NCBI GenBank assembly: GCA_945869475.1
Contig: CAMBOV010000007.1
Location: 62,001-126,000, forward strand
DNA length: 64,000 nucleotides
Direction: 5' to 3'
From: Singulisphaera sp. GP187
Lineage (GTDB): Bacteria > Planctomycetota > Phycisphaerae > Phycisphaerales > SM1A02
The notes under the pieces are model-generated. The model saw only the letters and a list, made by a program, of their open reading frames with translations, was not told the DNA's origin and did no database searches. A program made the translations under genes and the position numbers. Below, piece by piece: positions 1 through 8,459 of this stretch (positions are counted from its first letter, which is position 1; the number at the start of each line of letters is the position of its first letter).

Positions 1-666
1 CGCACTCGACGCCAACTCATATCCAACGGTCGATTGTGGAACCGCGCCGAGTGCCTTACCGCACGCACTTCCTGCGCCGTGACCGGGCCACACTTGCAGA
101 TACGCAGGCATTTTCGCGAATCGCTGCGCGCTCGCGAAAAGTGCACGCGCGCTTGGCTCGGCAACTCCCACAACGCCTGCGGCAGTTTCGAGCAAGTCAG
201 GACGGCCGAGATCTCCGACAAAAACGAAGTCGCCCGAGATCAATCCCATCGACATCTCACCACCAGCTCCGCGGTCGGTGATGAGGTAGCTCATGTGCTC
301 GGGAGTGTGGCCTGGAGTGTGCATCGCGCGAATGAGAATTCCGCCGATGGTGATTTCGGCTGCGTCATGCAGCAGCACATGGTCGTACTCGCCGACCCAC
401 TTCGATTGCCAGTGGGCTCCACCCTCTGCACTCACATAGACGCGCGCACCGAGACGCGCCGCGATCTCGCGCGCACCACTGAGAAAGTCCGCGTGAATAT
501 GAGTTTCCGCAACTGCGACGATCTTGAGTTTCTCGCGCGCGGCGAGCTCGATGTATCGATCGACATCACGAAGAGGATCGAACAGAATCGCAGTCCCTGT
601 TTTCTGACAGCCAATCAGATAGGCGTACTGAGCGAGATTTGGTTCAACGATTTGGCGGAAGAACAT
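1..666 (-). CDS. MBL-fold hydrolase, persulfide dioxygenase / MBL-rhodanese type (C-terminus beyond window)
   Basis: Reading the minus strand from ATG at 666 gives an open frame of 222 codons that leaves the window without a stop. The metallo-beta-lactamase signature THIHAD is at residues 55-60, HTPGHTPEH at 116-124 and GDFVFVGD near 145-151; these carry the metal ligands. A later stretch (WPGHGAGSACGKALGAVP) is typical of the ETHE1/CstB-like MBL proteins that often continue into rhodanese domains. Such enzymes oxidise glutathione or CoA persulfide in sulfide detoxification; that role is inferred from the family. Whether a rhodanese domain follows cannot be seen because the gene is cut by the edge. 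It is divergent from the catalase remnant, with only 35 bp between starts, and I see no clear ribosome site or -10 element in those 35 bp. Confidence 0.85.
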   Translation of the reverse strand, partial: MFFRQIVEPNLAQYAYLIGCQKTGTAILFDPLRDVDRYIELAAREKLKIVAVAETHIHADFLSGAREIAARLGARVYVSAEGGAHWQSKWVGEYDHVLLHDAAEITIGGILIRAMHTPGHTPEHMSYLITDRGAGGEMSMGLISGDFVFVGDLGRPDLLETAAGVVGVAEPSARALFASAQRFAKMPAYLQVWPGHGAGSACGKALGAVPQSTVGYELASSA

Positions 667-701
667 TGTGTGACCTTGTCGTCGAGTTCGAGAGAGTTGT
701 G

Positions 702-1223
702 ATGCACGATCGTTACACTTTTGCGATCGACGGCAAGACTACATCTTCCAACACGCCCTCATCCACTGCCTCGTTTGCGAGCCCGCTCCTGACGACCGCC
801 GATGGCGCGGCGCCGAACTACTCGCCTAACTCGATTGCGACTGCGCCGAAGCCAGATGCGTCGTTCGCTGATCCAACGTGGAAGCTTGGAGAGACGATCA
901 TCGATCGCTACGACTCGGCAGTGGATCATGATGATTTCACACAGGCTGGAAATCTCTTTCGTATGTTCGATAATCCGCACCGTGAGCGGTTGACCAAACG
1001 CATCGCGGGTGTGCTGAAGCAAGCGCGCACTGAGGTGCAGATGCGACAACTCTGTCACTTCTTCAGAGCTGATGAGGATTATGGATCGCGCGTCGCGAAG
1101 CACCTCGGCATCGACGTCAGCAGTGTGCTGGGCGATGCGAAATATGGCGCAGGTGGTACGTCTCCAGCGCATCCAGCGACGGGCGCAAGTGCAGTTGCGA
1201 CTGCGGGGAAAGTGCTGACGTGA
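702..1223 (+). pseudogene. Catalase C-terminal remnant (catalytic core missing)
   Basis: The 173-codon frame matches only the tail of clade 2/3 haem catalases: an APNYSPNS segment, then DRYD, then the catalase-related domain (FTQAGNLFRMF, about 20 residues of helix, RQLCHFFRADEDYG, RVAKHLGID). A full catalase is about 480-500 aa with the haem-binding core first. Here the catalytic His and Asn and the proximal Tyr region are absent, and the sequence that should hold them is occupied by the divergent MBL gene. ATG 702 is the first sensible start; an upstream in-frame ATG at 639 lies inside the MBL gene. Its TGA overlaps the GTG of the DinB gene, so the frame is still embedded in an operon. I read it as a deletion remnant. 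A retained stand-alone domain protein is the alternative. Confidence 0.65.
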
Positions 1224-1696
1224 GCGCATTTGAAGCGGCGATTGCGGCGTATGAGTCTGGTCCGAGCCAGTTGCGCGCGGCGTGCGTTGGACTTTCGACG
1301 GCGCAACTCAACACGCGCATCGCGCCAGGCACGTGGAGCATTCAAGAAGTCGTCGTGCATGTGCTCGACAGTGATTTGGCGTCGACGCATCGCATGCGCA
1401 GGATGGTTGCTGAGAGTAATCCCCTGCTCATCTCGTATGACGAAGATCTCTTTATCGCACGATTGCCGAGTGAGACGAACGAGATCGCCGAAGTGCTTGC
1501 ACTCTTCGAAGTCAACCGGCGTTTCACTGCGCGCTGGTTGCGCACCCTCTCGCACGATGATCTCGCGCGCACGGGCATTCACACGCAGCGCGGTCGAGTG
1601 ACGGTGCTACAACTCGTCGAGATCTATTCGCACCACGTGAACCATCACATGACCTTTGTGGACGGCAAACGCAAAGCGCTGGGGGTGGCCACGTGA
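1220..1696 (+). CDS. DinB-like (DinB_2) family protein
   Basis: A 158-aa protein starting at GTG 1220, which overlaps the upstream TGA as GTGA and so is probably translationally coupled. The sequence is a four-helix-bundle DinB_2-type protein: PGTWSIQEVVVHVLDSD near residue 38 carries the usual first metal-ligand His, and the C-terminal SHHVNHHMTFVD carries the paired His ligands. These proteins are small metal-dependent enzymes, often thiol (mycothiol, bacillithiol, glutathione) transferases or of unknown substrate. The exact reaction cannot be told. Next to a persulfide-type MBL enzyme and a catalase remnant, a redox or thiol role is possible, but this is only inference. Confidence 0.75.
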   Translation: MSAFEAAIAAYESGPSQLRAACVGLSTAQLNTRIAPGTWSIQEVVVHVLDSDLASTHRMRRMVAESNPLLISYDEDLFIARLPSETNEIAEVLALFEVNRRFTARWLRTLSHDDLARTGIHTQRGRVTVLQLVEIYSHHVNHHMTFVDGKRKALGVAT

Positions 1697-2394
1697 ACGC
1701 AACGGCGGCTCTCTTGATGATGCTCACATCGACCTCCCTTCCAGCGAGCGATCCGAGTTCACTCGTGCCCGTGCCGCAAACGAGCGAAGGAATACTCGCG
1801 CGACAGAACTTGGTGCTGCAACGCGCGAGAGAGAGTGCTCCAGGTGGAGTCGTTTTCGTCGGTGATTCGATCACGCAAGCATGGGATGGCACCGACCTCT
1901 GGACGGAGCGATTCGTGCCGATGGGCGCGGTCAACCTCGGTGTCTCTGGCGATCGAACTGAACACGTGCTCTGGAGACTCGAGCAAGCTCCACTCACGCG
2001 ACTCGCTCCGAAGGCGGTTGTGTTGTTGATCGGCACGAACAATCTTGGCCACGGCACTTCGACCGCGGCCGAGACGCTCGCTGGCATTCGCGCCGTCGTC
2101 GACAAGATGAAGAAGCAGGTTTCGTCAGCGCGCATTGTTCTCTGCGCGATTTTTCCAGTTGGCAAGCACATCAACGCGATGCGTGGCGAGGTGCTGCAGA
2201 TCAATCAAGCGCTCGCACGCGCGTATGCGAACGATTCGTCGGTGACCCTCGTCGATCTCGGCTCATCTTTCGTCGATGCCGATGGAAACATCTCGCCGAG
2301 TTTGATGCCCGACGGCTTGCATCTTGCACCCGCGGGCTACACGATCTGGGCCGACGGAATCAAAGCACCGCTCGAGGCGGCTGTCGGGAGGTGA
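1693..2394 (+). CDS. SGNH/GDSL hydrolase, PAF-acetylhydrolase-like, secreted
   Basis: GTG 1693 overlaps the TGA of the DinB gene. The 233-aa product has a short hydrophobic N-terminus that could be a signal peptide. It shows all four SGNH blocks: GDSITQ with the nucleophile Ser59, GVSGDRT carrying the block II Gly, GTNN carrying the block III Asn, and DGLHLAPAGY near residue 210 with the catalytic Asp and His. The block order and the GVSGD/GTNN wording are closest to the platelet-activating-factor acetylhydrolase beta/gamma-like group often found in planctomycetes and Verrucomicrobia as carbohydrate or acyl esterases. The substrate is unknown. It is last in the short 702-2394 operon. Confidence 0.85.
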   Translation: MNATAALLMMLTSTSLPASDPSSLVPVPQTSEGILARQNLVLQRARESAPGGVVFVGDSITQAWDGTDLWTERFVPMGAVNLGVSGDRTEHVLWRLEQAPLTRLAPKAVVLLIGTNNLGHGTSTAAETLAGIRAVVDKMKKQVSSARIVLCAIFPVGKHINAMRGEVLQINQALARAYANDSSVTLVDLGSSFVDADGNISPSLMPDGLHLAPAGYTIWADGIKAPLEAAVGR

Positions 2395-2413
2395 GGGTGG
2401 GGTTGCGCAGATA

Positions 2414-2465
2414 GGATCCCTCGCGACTCAGTCGGGGTTCGGGCTCGCACAACATTAGGGGATCC
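2414..2465 (+). repeat. Inverted repeat flanking the intergenic region before the 530-aa gene
   Basis: A 7-bp perfect inverted repeat, GGATCCC at 2414-2420 and GGGATCC at 2459-2465, brackets the intergenic stretch. The right arm lies 5 nt before the ATG at 2471 and covers the only purine-rich ribosome-site candidate (AGGGG). In mRNA this hairpin could mask the start. No T-tract follows, so it is not an obvious terminator. Confidence 0.3.
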
Positions 2466-2470
2466 ATCAC

Positions 2471-4063
2471 ATGGCAGATTGCCCATCCGATCCGATGCGT
2501 GAAATAGAAACGCTCATTCGACGTCGCGTTGTGGTTGATCACGAATTCTCACAACTTGTCAGCGCGCTCGGACGGTGGCTCACCGCACTCACGACTGCGG
2601 AGAATTCTGCAACGGCGCCGATCATCGAGCCGAAGGTCGCAGTCATTGAAGTGCAACATGATGAGCTCGGTGCAGCTGTGGCGCTCGGTGCAGCTGTGGT
2701 GCTCGGTGCACCTATCACACTCGGCGCAGTTCTCACGCCTGCTGCGCCAGCCGCGATGAACGGCGACCTCGCGAAATTGTGTTCCAAGTTCGACGGAGTT
2801 GTTTCGCCACGACTCATCGCGACCCCGCTGGCGCACACCGTCAAGATCGCCGTCGCTGCTCCACCGCACGATCACTTCACCGCTCTCAAGCTCATCATGC
2901 TGCGGATGAAACTCAAGTCTGATGCGTGCGCATGGGCAAAGCGCCGCGACCTGCTCGGATTGGACGCAGTGAAACCTCACCGCGATCAACTACTCGCTCG
3001 CGTCGAGCCACTTCGACCGTGCCTACTGTGGATGGTCCACAACCCATGCGCGTTCTCGAAGAACTCGAGTTGGCAACACCTGTCGGAGAACTTCGCAGCG
3101 ACTGCGCACGTCCTCGAACTCATCTGCGAGTTCTCGAGTGAGTTCGACTCGCGCCACGCTCTCTTGGAATTGGCGTGCGAGGCGCAGTACGCACTGCGGC
3201 ACGCCATTGGCATGAGCGGCGCACTCAAAGTCGGCGACGACATCGATCAGGTCGCACTCTTCAAGTGGTGTTGCACTGAGGGAAAACGGCTGCACCACTT
3301 CGATGAATTCCTCGATGGCAATTCGAAGCTCGCGCCATCCACCCCGGCTGAACTCTCACACAACCTCGTGGCACTCAAGGGTGCACTGCAATGTAAGGCG
3401 AGACAACGAAAGTGCCTTGCGAGTGCTGTTGGCACGATCAAGTATCAACTTGGGCAGATCGCGAAAGATCCTGCCAATGCACTCGCGCACTGGAACAAGA
3501 TCGCCGACGCGATCGATGCGCTGCGAAACTGTGGAGTCGCAGCGTCTGAACCTTCAATCGTCGAACTCCTCGCAGACGACGAATTGCTTGAGTCGCTTCC
3601 GCACGAGGTCGCGACTCGGCACAACATGGCAGAAGTGTTGGGATACGTGGATCGCAAGGTTGCTGCGACCGAGCGCGAGACGAGTGCGCCTGCGCAGCGC
3701 GCTCCATGTGCCGAAGTGTTGCGCGTGCGCGCGGCGCTGAAGGGCAAGCGGCTCGTGCTCATCGGCGGTGACGAGCGCCCACACGCACGGGCGGCGATCG
3801 AAAACGCCTTTGCGCTTGGCGAACTCGACTGGGTTGCGACGAAGCCGCACAACTCGCTCGACCATTTCACTGCCGCGATCGAACATTCAGACACCACAGC
3901 GGTCATCCTCATGATCCGCTGGGCCAGTCACTACTACACCGAACTTCAACACCTCTGCGACCGACTCGGCCGACCATTCATCCGACTACCGGCTGGTTAT
4001 GGCGCCAATCGAATCGCGCACGAGATCATCGAGCAGGCTGCGGAACGGTTGGGAATTCGGTGA
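2471..4063 (+). CDS. Unknown 530-aa protein with C-terminal DUF2325-like domain
   Basis: The 530-aa product has no signal peptide and no membrane segment. The first 40 residues look helical. Residues about 58-95 form an Ala/Gly-rich linker with repeated LGAAV-like units, and residues about 100-410 are predicted helical with many His and Cys but no motif I can name. The last 95 residues resemble DUF2325: a beta strand and glycine turn (LVLIGGDERPHAR), an alternating middle, then AVILMIRWASHYYTELQHLC and a final helix. DUF2325 is a small Rossmann-like fold of unknown role. The gene stands alone on the plus strand and converges with the HNH nuclease gene (23 bp between stops). I cannot assign a function; regulation or nucleic-acid processing would be guesses. 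Confidence 0.6.
   Translation: MADCPSDPMREIETLIRRRVVVDHEFSQLVSALGRWLTALTTAENSATAPIIEPKVAVIEVQHDELGAAVALGAAVVLGAPITLGAVLTPAAPAAMNGDLAKLCSKFDGVVSPRLIATPLAHTVKIAVAAPPHDHFTALKLIMLRMKLKSDACAWAKRRDLLGLDAVKPHRDQLLARVEPLRPCLLWMVHNPCAFSKNSSWQHLSENFAATAHVLELICEFSSEFDSRHALLELACEAQYALRHAIGMSGALKVGDDIDQVALFKWCCTEGKRLHHFDEFLDGNSKLAPSTPAELSHNLVALKGALQCKARQRKCLASAVGTIKYQLGQIAKDPANALAHWNKIADAIDALRNCGVAASEPSIVELLADDELLESLPHEVATRHNMAEVLGYVDRKVAATERETSAPAQRAPCAEVLRVRAALKGKRLVLIGGDERPHARAAIENAFALGELDWVATKPHNSLDHFTAAIEHSDTTAVILMIRWASHYYTELQHLCDRLGRPFIRLPAGYGANRIAHEIIEQAAERLGIR
2659..2728 (+). repeat. Short in-frame tandem repeat (about 18 bp unit) in the 530-aa gene
   Basis: Four adjacent copies of an 18-bp unit close to GCTCGGTGCAGCTGTGGC (first two nearly identical, the later ones diverged) encode LGAAVA, LGAAVV, LGAPIT and LGAVLT. 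The copies stay in frame, so slippage would lengthen or shorten a flexible Ala/Gly linker without breaking the protein. Confidence 0.6.
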
Positions 4064-4086
4064 GGGTGAAAGCGCGACACCCACTT

Positions 4087-5055
4087 CTACGACGCCGCGG
4101 CTGAGTAGTGGCTGTACGCCCAGTGTGCGACTTGAAGGGTAGCGGCTGGTTCGTAGCGCAGTCCGCACGTGAGGGCGATGCGCGCGAGATCAGCCGCATG
4201 CGTTGTGTTGCGTTCTTCCCAACGTTTGCGCGCAGGCGGCTTCGCGAGTTTGTCGCCCTTCTTACTGTTCGCCGCCGCACTCGCGAGCACGAGGTTGCCG
4301 ATCGCCTCGTGTCGAGCAAGGCTCCACGGGATGAAGTGATCGACGTGGATGTTCTTGCGGTTCTTCGACTTGAGCGGCTCACTCGAGTAGAAGCACCTTC
4401 CTTCTTGCAAATCGAGCATCTCCCCAACCACGGCGCGCAAGTTCGACCGCTCGGCTCCAAAGAGGTGTTCGACTAAGAGAGCATGACCTCGCAGTGACTT
4501 GTTGCAGTCCTCGACGAATCTCGTCCAGCGTGATTCGATGAGCACACAGAGAAGCGGATAGAACTGGCGAAGCGCATCACTCGCGCCCCGGAGCATCGTG
4601 ATGTGATCGTCGCCATGCGTGTATGAGTACAGAAACTTTCGTTCACCTTGCAAGGCGCACAGCACATACCTCTTCAACTCGGTCACGATCAACTTCGAGT
4701 AGTCACGCATTCTGGTCGGGTCTTGAGCCTCGCTCAGTCGACCATGGCACGGTACGGACCACTCGTGAATGCGCGTCAAGATCTTCGCGTGCTTCGTTGG
4801 CGATGTGCTCTGATTCAATCGGAGTATCGCTCCCCCATCACCATGCGCAAACGGTTGCGTCTGTCGCCAGTAGATCTGAATGAACCTCTCCGCGATCGTG
4901 CTGAGCTCGATACGGTGCTTGGATGCATCTCGTACAAGCGAGAGATCGCACAGCACCCGCAGCAGCGCGAACTTGTAGCTCGTTGTGTACGGACCCTCTC
5001 GCAACAGAGTCTGCACGCGCTCAAGGACATTCAGTGCAACGGTTGGATCACTCAT
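4087..5055 (-). CDS. HNH endonuclease
   Basis: A 322-aa protein from ATG 5055, preceded by GAGGT about 6 nt upstream. Residues 1-200 are an uncharacterised mostly helical N-terminal region. The C-terminal part carries the HNH core: LQEGRCFYSSEPL (strand before the motif), then IHVDHFIPWS with the D-H pair, then LVLASAAANSKKGDKLA with the Asn and basic residues that close the beta-beta-alpha-metal fold. Only one of the usual zinc-knuckle cysteines is seen (RCFYS). HNH proteins of this length with a long N-terminal domain are often restriction-like or recombination-associated DNases. It converges on the DUF2325-like gene. A role in defence is possible but rests only on the fold and the neighbour. 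Confidence 0.75.
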   Translation of the reverse strand: MSDPTVALNVLERVQTLLREGPYTTSYKFALLRVLCDLSLVRDASKHRIELSTIAERFIQIYWRQTQPFAHGDGGAILRLNQSTSPTKHAKILTRIHEWSVPCHGRLSEAQDPTRMRDYSKLIVTELKRYVLCALQGERKFLYSYTHGDDHITMLRGASDALRQFYPLLCVLIESRWTRFVEDCNKSLRGHALLVEHLFGAERSNLRAVVGEMLDLQEGRCFYSSEPLKSKNRKNIHVDHFIPWSLARHEAIGNLVLASAAANSKKGDKLAKPPARKRWEERNTTHAADLARIALTCGLRYEPAATLQVAHWAYSHYSAAAS

Positions 5056-5362
5056 CGTGCGACCTCGTGGCGCACTCCGCGCAACACTCCTGCAAGGGTG
5101 CCGACACGACCACCAGCGTTCGAGTTGACTATGCGCACCGATAGACCCGCGTCAACAGGAGACCTCTGCAATGCCAGACACCAACATGTTCGTCACAGTT
5201 CGCGGATGGAACCACTGCGGTCTACCGCCTCACCGAATCTCGAACCAGCGCGTACCTCGTTCGACGAATGCGGTAAGTCACACCAACTAACGGGAGCGAT
5301 GAAACATGGCAGAACCGTCGCCCTCAGGCTTGGCCGATTCTTGAGCGATTGAAGTTTTCCTA
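5056..5362. other. 307-bp gap between divergent HNH nuclease and convergent mannosidase end
   Basis: No conserved gene is evident. The stretch contains a 39-codon frame at 5171-5290 (listed separately), and two very short frames with purine-rich leaders starting at 5299 and 5306 (17 and 12 codons) that I do not believe. No hairpin followed by a T-tract was seen on either strand. Confidence 0.5.
5171..5290 (+). CDS. Possible small ORF (39 aa), perhaps frameshifted
   Basis: ATG 5171 follows AGGAG (5157-5161) at a 9-nt spacing, a better ribosome site than most genes here have. The first 12 codons (MPDTNMFVTVRG) use codons typical of the window. From about 5205 the codon pattern becomes atypical, while the +1 frame there (GAT GGA ACC ACT GCG GTC...) looks coding for 23 codons to TAA at 5274-5276. 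This would fit a decayed or mis-sequenced small gene of about 35 aa. No homologue is recognised, so confidence is low. Confidence 0.25.
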   Translation: MPDTNMFVTVRGWNHCGLPPHRISNQRVPRSTNAVSHTN

Positions 5363-8300
5363 CTACCCCTTTTTGACCCGCACCGAAACGATCTCAAATG
5401 GCGCGAGCTCAAGTCGCGAGCGATTATTCGCAACCGCAATCGCCCCGCCGCGCAGTGGCTTCTCGAAGAAATCGCAGTGCGTTGCGGCGGTGACGGCGGG
5501 CGTGGCTGCACGTTGCAAACTCCACCTCAGCACACACGCCTGCGGCGCGCCGCTCCGCTCGACGAGTCGAATGACGACGTCGCCCGACCCGTCATCGGCG
5601 GGCTTCATCGCTGAGATTTCGACGTTGTGGGCCGGACCTGCCCCACGAGAACCGCCCAATACCTCGACGAATTGACCTATTGCCTCGCGTTGTTTCCTTT
5701 GTTTCGCCGAAACTTCAATAACTGAATTGTTCAGCCGATCGGCCGCCGTGAACTCGCTCGCGCCAGGCGCCGCATGACAGCGAATCGCATACGAAAACTC
5801 ATGCACGCCGCGGTCCGCATGTGGATCAGGAAAGTTCGAACTCTTCGTGAGCGTCAACCCAAGCTCGCCGCCCAGAGCACTCTTGCCGAAGATGCCGTCG
5901 TCGATCACCGCGAACGTCTGCGCTCCATCAGTGACGCGCATCCAATCATGACCGGGCACCTCGAACTGCGCGCACTGCCAACTCGTGTTGCGATGAGTGT
6001 CGCGATCGATGTGTCCGAACTGCGTGCCGAACCGCGCACTACGCGCACGCACTCGTGTTGGAAAGAGCGCACGCAAAAGCGTTCGCTCTTCGCGCCACTC
6101 AAGTCGGGTGCGCACGATCACGACGTCGCTGTTCGCACTCAACTCGTACGTCTGGACAATCGAACTGGCACTGCCGAGCGCGCGCTCGACCGTGACCATC
6201 GCAACACCAGCGCGACTGCTCGCCTTCATCACACATGGCGTCATGACTGCAGTGGGCTTCTCGAGATACTCCTTGTCGGTGTCCCACGCTTCCCACCTTC
6301 GAGGGCGATCTTCGTAGAGCACTAACTCGTTGAAGACGCGACCGCGCGATGGTTGATGGCGTCCATCGGCCGTGACAATTTCTTGGATGCTCCCACGCGA
6401 GTTCAAACGAACAACAATGATTCCGTTGGAGAGTTCTTTCGTTGTCGCGCGCGGCGCAAGCGCTGGGTCGTTGGCGGGCCCTCGCGCGTCCGCACTCGCG
6501 ATCGTGCACCCGGCAACTCCACCACTCGCAACACTCGCTGGATTGAACACACCACCACCACGCGCAACTCCTTCATCGCGAAGCGTCGTCAATCGCGCGA
6601 TCACACCACCCATCGCTGCGCGCGCATCGTCGTAGACCGCGCCGATACTCGAACCAGGAAGGATGTCGTGAAACTGATGAAGCAGGGTCTGTTTCCAGAG
6701 CGCGTCGAGTTCAACGAGCAGTGCGCGCTCCTTCGCACGCGCGAGCGGCGCGAGCACTGCGAGCATCTCGACGTGGCGCAACAATTTCTCAGCCGAGCGA
6801 TTCGCCTGCTTGATCCACCGCTGCGATGTGTACGTCCCGCGGTGCGCCTCGAGATAGAGTTCGCCATCCCACACAGGAAGTGGCGCGCCACGCCGCGCAG
6901 AGTCGCGCGCCTCTGTATGCAGAATGCCGCAGAAATCGCCTGCTTTCTCGTGAGTCGTCGTCGGCACTCCTTCGCACGCATTCGCATTCATCGTGCGCTC
7001 GATCTGCATCGCATCAGGACCACCACCACCATCGCCCCATCCATATGGCTGCAAGTAGGTGCGCGTGCGACCCTTGTCTTGCGTCTCGATGTTCGCCTGC
7101 GCGGCGACGAGATCTTTGGGCACGAAGTCGCTGTTGTAATTGTGTCCCGGAGTGAAATGCGTCAGCACCTCGGTGCCGTCGAGTCCACGCCAGTTGAATG
7201 TGACATGAGGAAATCGATTCGTGTCGCTCCAAATCATCTTGTTGGTGATGAACGTGTCGAGCCCAGCCTTTGCGATGATCTGCGGCAAGCACGCTGGAAA
7301 TCCAAACGTATCTGGCAAGTAGAGAAACCGCTGCTGAGCGGCGGCGCCAAAGTGATCACTCCACCAACGGGTTCCGTGCACGATCTGTCGGATAAAACTC
7401 TCGCCGCTTGGAGCGGTGCAATCGGGTTCGATCCACATCGCGCCGTTGGGCTCCCAACGACCGGCCTTCACGGCGGCAGTGATCTCTTTGAAGAGTGCAG
7501 GACTCTCCTCTTTGACGAACTGATACTGCTGCGCCTGACTGCAGAGAAAACGAAAGTGATCAAAGCGTTCGATGTTGCGCAGCGCCGTCGCGAATGATCG
7601 CACGCACTTGCGCCGAGTCTCGTCAATGCGCCAGAGCCACGCAGTGTCGATGTGCGCGTGACCAATCGCCACACACGTTGCGCTGCTTCGCCCGCTGCTG
7701 TCTCGCCCATCGCCGCTGCGCCCGTTACCGCGCAACACTTCGTCGAGTGCGTCACGCTGCGCGAGCACAGTGTCACGCGTCGCACCTCCCGCTGGAATCG
7801 CGCGCACAATCTGTGCGAGAGCGTGGTTGATGTCGTTGGTGCGCGCGCTCTCGGGGGCGCCATCCCACAGCATTCGACGAAGCCAATCGAATCGCTGCGT
7901 GAACTGCCAGACCTCTTCATCAATCACGATGAGCTCAGCAGACTCCAAACGACCTGGCTTCGACTCCTTCCAACGCGCGCGCACTTCGGGCTGATCCCAC
8001 CAGAATGTCGTCGCGCCAAGAGGAAGGTTGCACGCCGCTTCGATCCACAGATCGATCTTCTCACCACCGCGCGCGCGCGCCAAACTGCGCCAGTCGGTGG
8101 GGATGACCGCAGCCGTGTCGTGGTAGGGATCGAACCCCGCGTGCGGCACACCATCTATATAGAGACACGCTTCGGTGCCACTCGAAAACCGTAGAAGCGT
8201 GCGCTGTCCACGAAAACTTTTTGGCACCGCACCACGCAGACGAAACCAAGCGGTGCTGAGGATCGGTCCCCATCGATGGCCGATCTCGACTGACCTGGTC

Positions 8301-8452
8301 TTACCGCGAATCGCCTGCGAATGCCCCACGCGCGCCTGAAAATGCGCAATCTCGACCGAAAGTCGTTGAGTTATCGGGTGGGCGAGCGGCGCGAGCACAT
8401 CCTTGTTGAACTCCTCATATCGGATGGCATCCATTTGAAAATGTGGCAGCAC
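5363..8452 (-). CDS. Alpha-mannosidase, glycoside hydrolase family 38 (MAN2C1-like)
   Basis: A protein of about 1030 aa, normal for bacterial class II/cytosolic-type GH38 enzymes, which remove alpha-linked mannose with retention. The catalytic domain shows AIGHAHIDTAWLWRIDETRR (zinc ligands His and Asp), then a central LYLPDTFGFPACLPQI holding the nucleophile Asp and a further metal ligand, then HNYNSDF. The N-terminal region (GPILSTAWFRLRGAVPKSF, EACLYIDG) is the beta-sandwich typical of MAN2C1-like enzymes, and the C-terminal half is the beta-sandwich tail. No signal peptide is seen, so it is probably cytoplasmic. Start choice: GTG 8452 lies 7 nt after a TACACT hexamer (8465-8460), matching the window's leaderless pattern. 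GTG 8497 or ATG 8434 are the alternatives. Confidence 0.9.
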   Translation of the reverse strand: MLPHFQMDAIRYEEFNKDVLAPLAHPITQRLSVEIAHFQARVGHSQAIRGKTRSVEIGHRWGPILSTAWFRLRGAVPKSFRGQRTLLRFSSGTEACLYIDGVPHAGFDPYHDTAAVIPTDWRSLARARGGEKIDLWIEAACNLPLGATTFWWDQPEVRARWKESKPGRLESAELIVIDEEVWQFTQRFDWLRRMLWDGAPESARTNDINHALAQIVRAIPAGGATRDTVLAQRDALDEVLRGNGRSGDGRDSSGRSSATCVAIGHAHIDTAWLWRIDETRRKCVRSFATALRNIERFDHFRFLCSQAQQYQFVKEESPALFKEITAAVKAGRWEPNGAMWIEPDCTAPSGESFIRQIVHGTRWWSDHFGAAAQQRFLYLPDTFGFPACLPQIIAKAGLDTFITNKMIWSDTNRFPHVTFNWRGLDGTEVLTHFTPGHNYNSDFVPKDLVAAQANIETQDKGRTRTYLQPYGWGDGGGGPDAMQIERTMNANACEGVPTTTHEKAGDFCGILHTEARDSARRGAPLPVWDGELYLEAHRGTYTSQRWIKQANRSAEKLLRHVEMLAVLAPLARAKERALLVELDALWKQTLLHQFHDILPGSSIGAVYDDARAAMGGVIARLTTLRDEGVARGGGVFNPASVASGGVAGCTIASADARGPANDPALAPRATTKELSNGIIVVRLNSRGSIQEIVTADGRHQPSRGRVFNELVLYEDRPRRWEAWDTDKEYLEKPTAVMTPCVMKASSRAGVAMVTVERALGSASSIVQTYELSANSDVVIVRTRLEWREERTLLRALFPTRVRARSARFGTQFGHIDRDTHRNTSWQCAQFEVPGHDWMRVTDGAQTFAVIDDGIFGKSALGGELGLTLTKSSNFPDPHADRGVHEFSYAIRCHAAPGASEFTAADRLNNSVIEVSAKQRKQREAIGQFVEVLGGSRGAGPAHNVEISAMKPADDGSGDVVIRLVERSGAPQACVLRWSLQRAATPAVTAATHCDFFEKPLRGGAIAVANNRSRLELAPFEIVSVRVKKG

Positions 8453-8459
8453 CCCCGCG

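Noticed and set aside
6353-7597. 414-codon plus-strand frame inside the mannosidase gene
   Set aside because: Arg/Thr-rich shadow of the GH38 gene; codon bias belongs to the minus strand.
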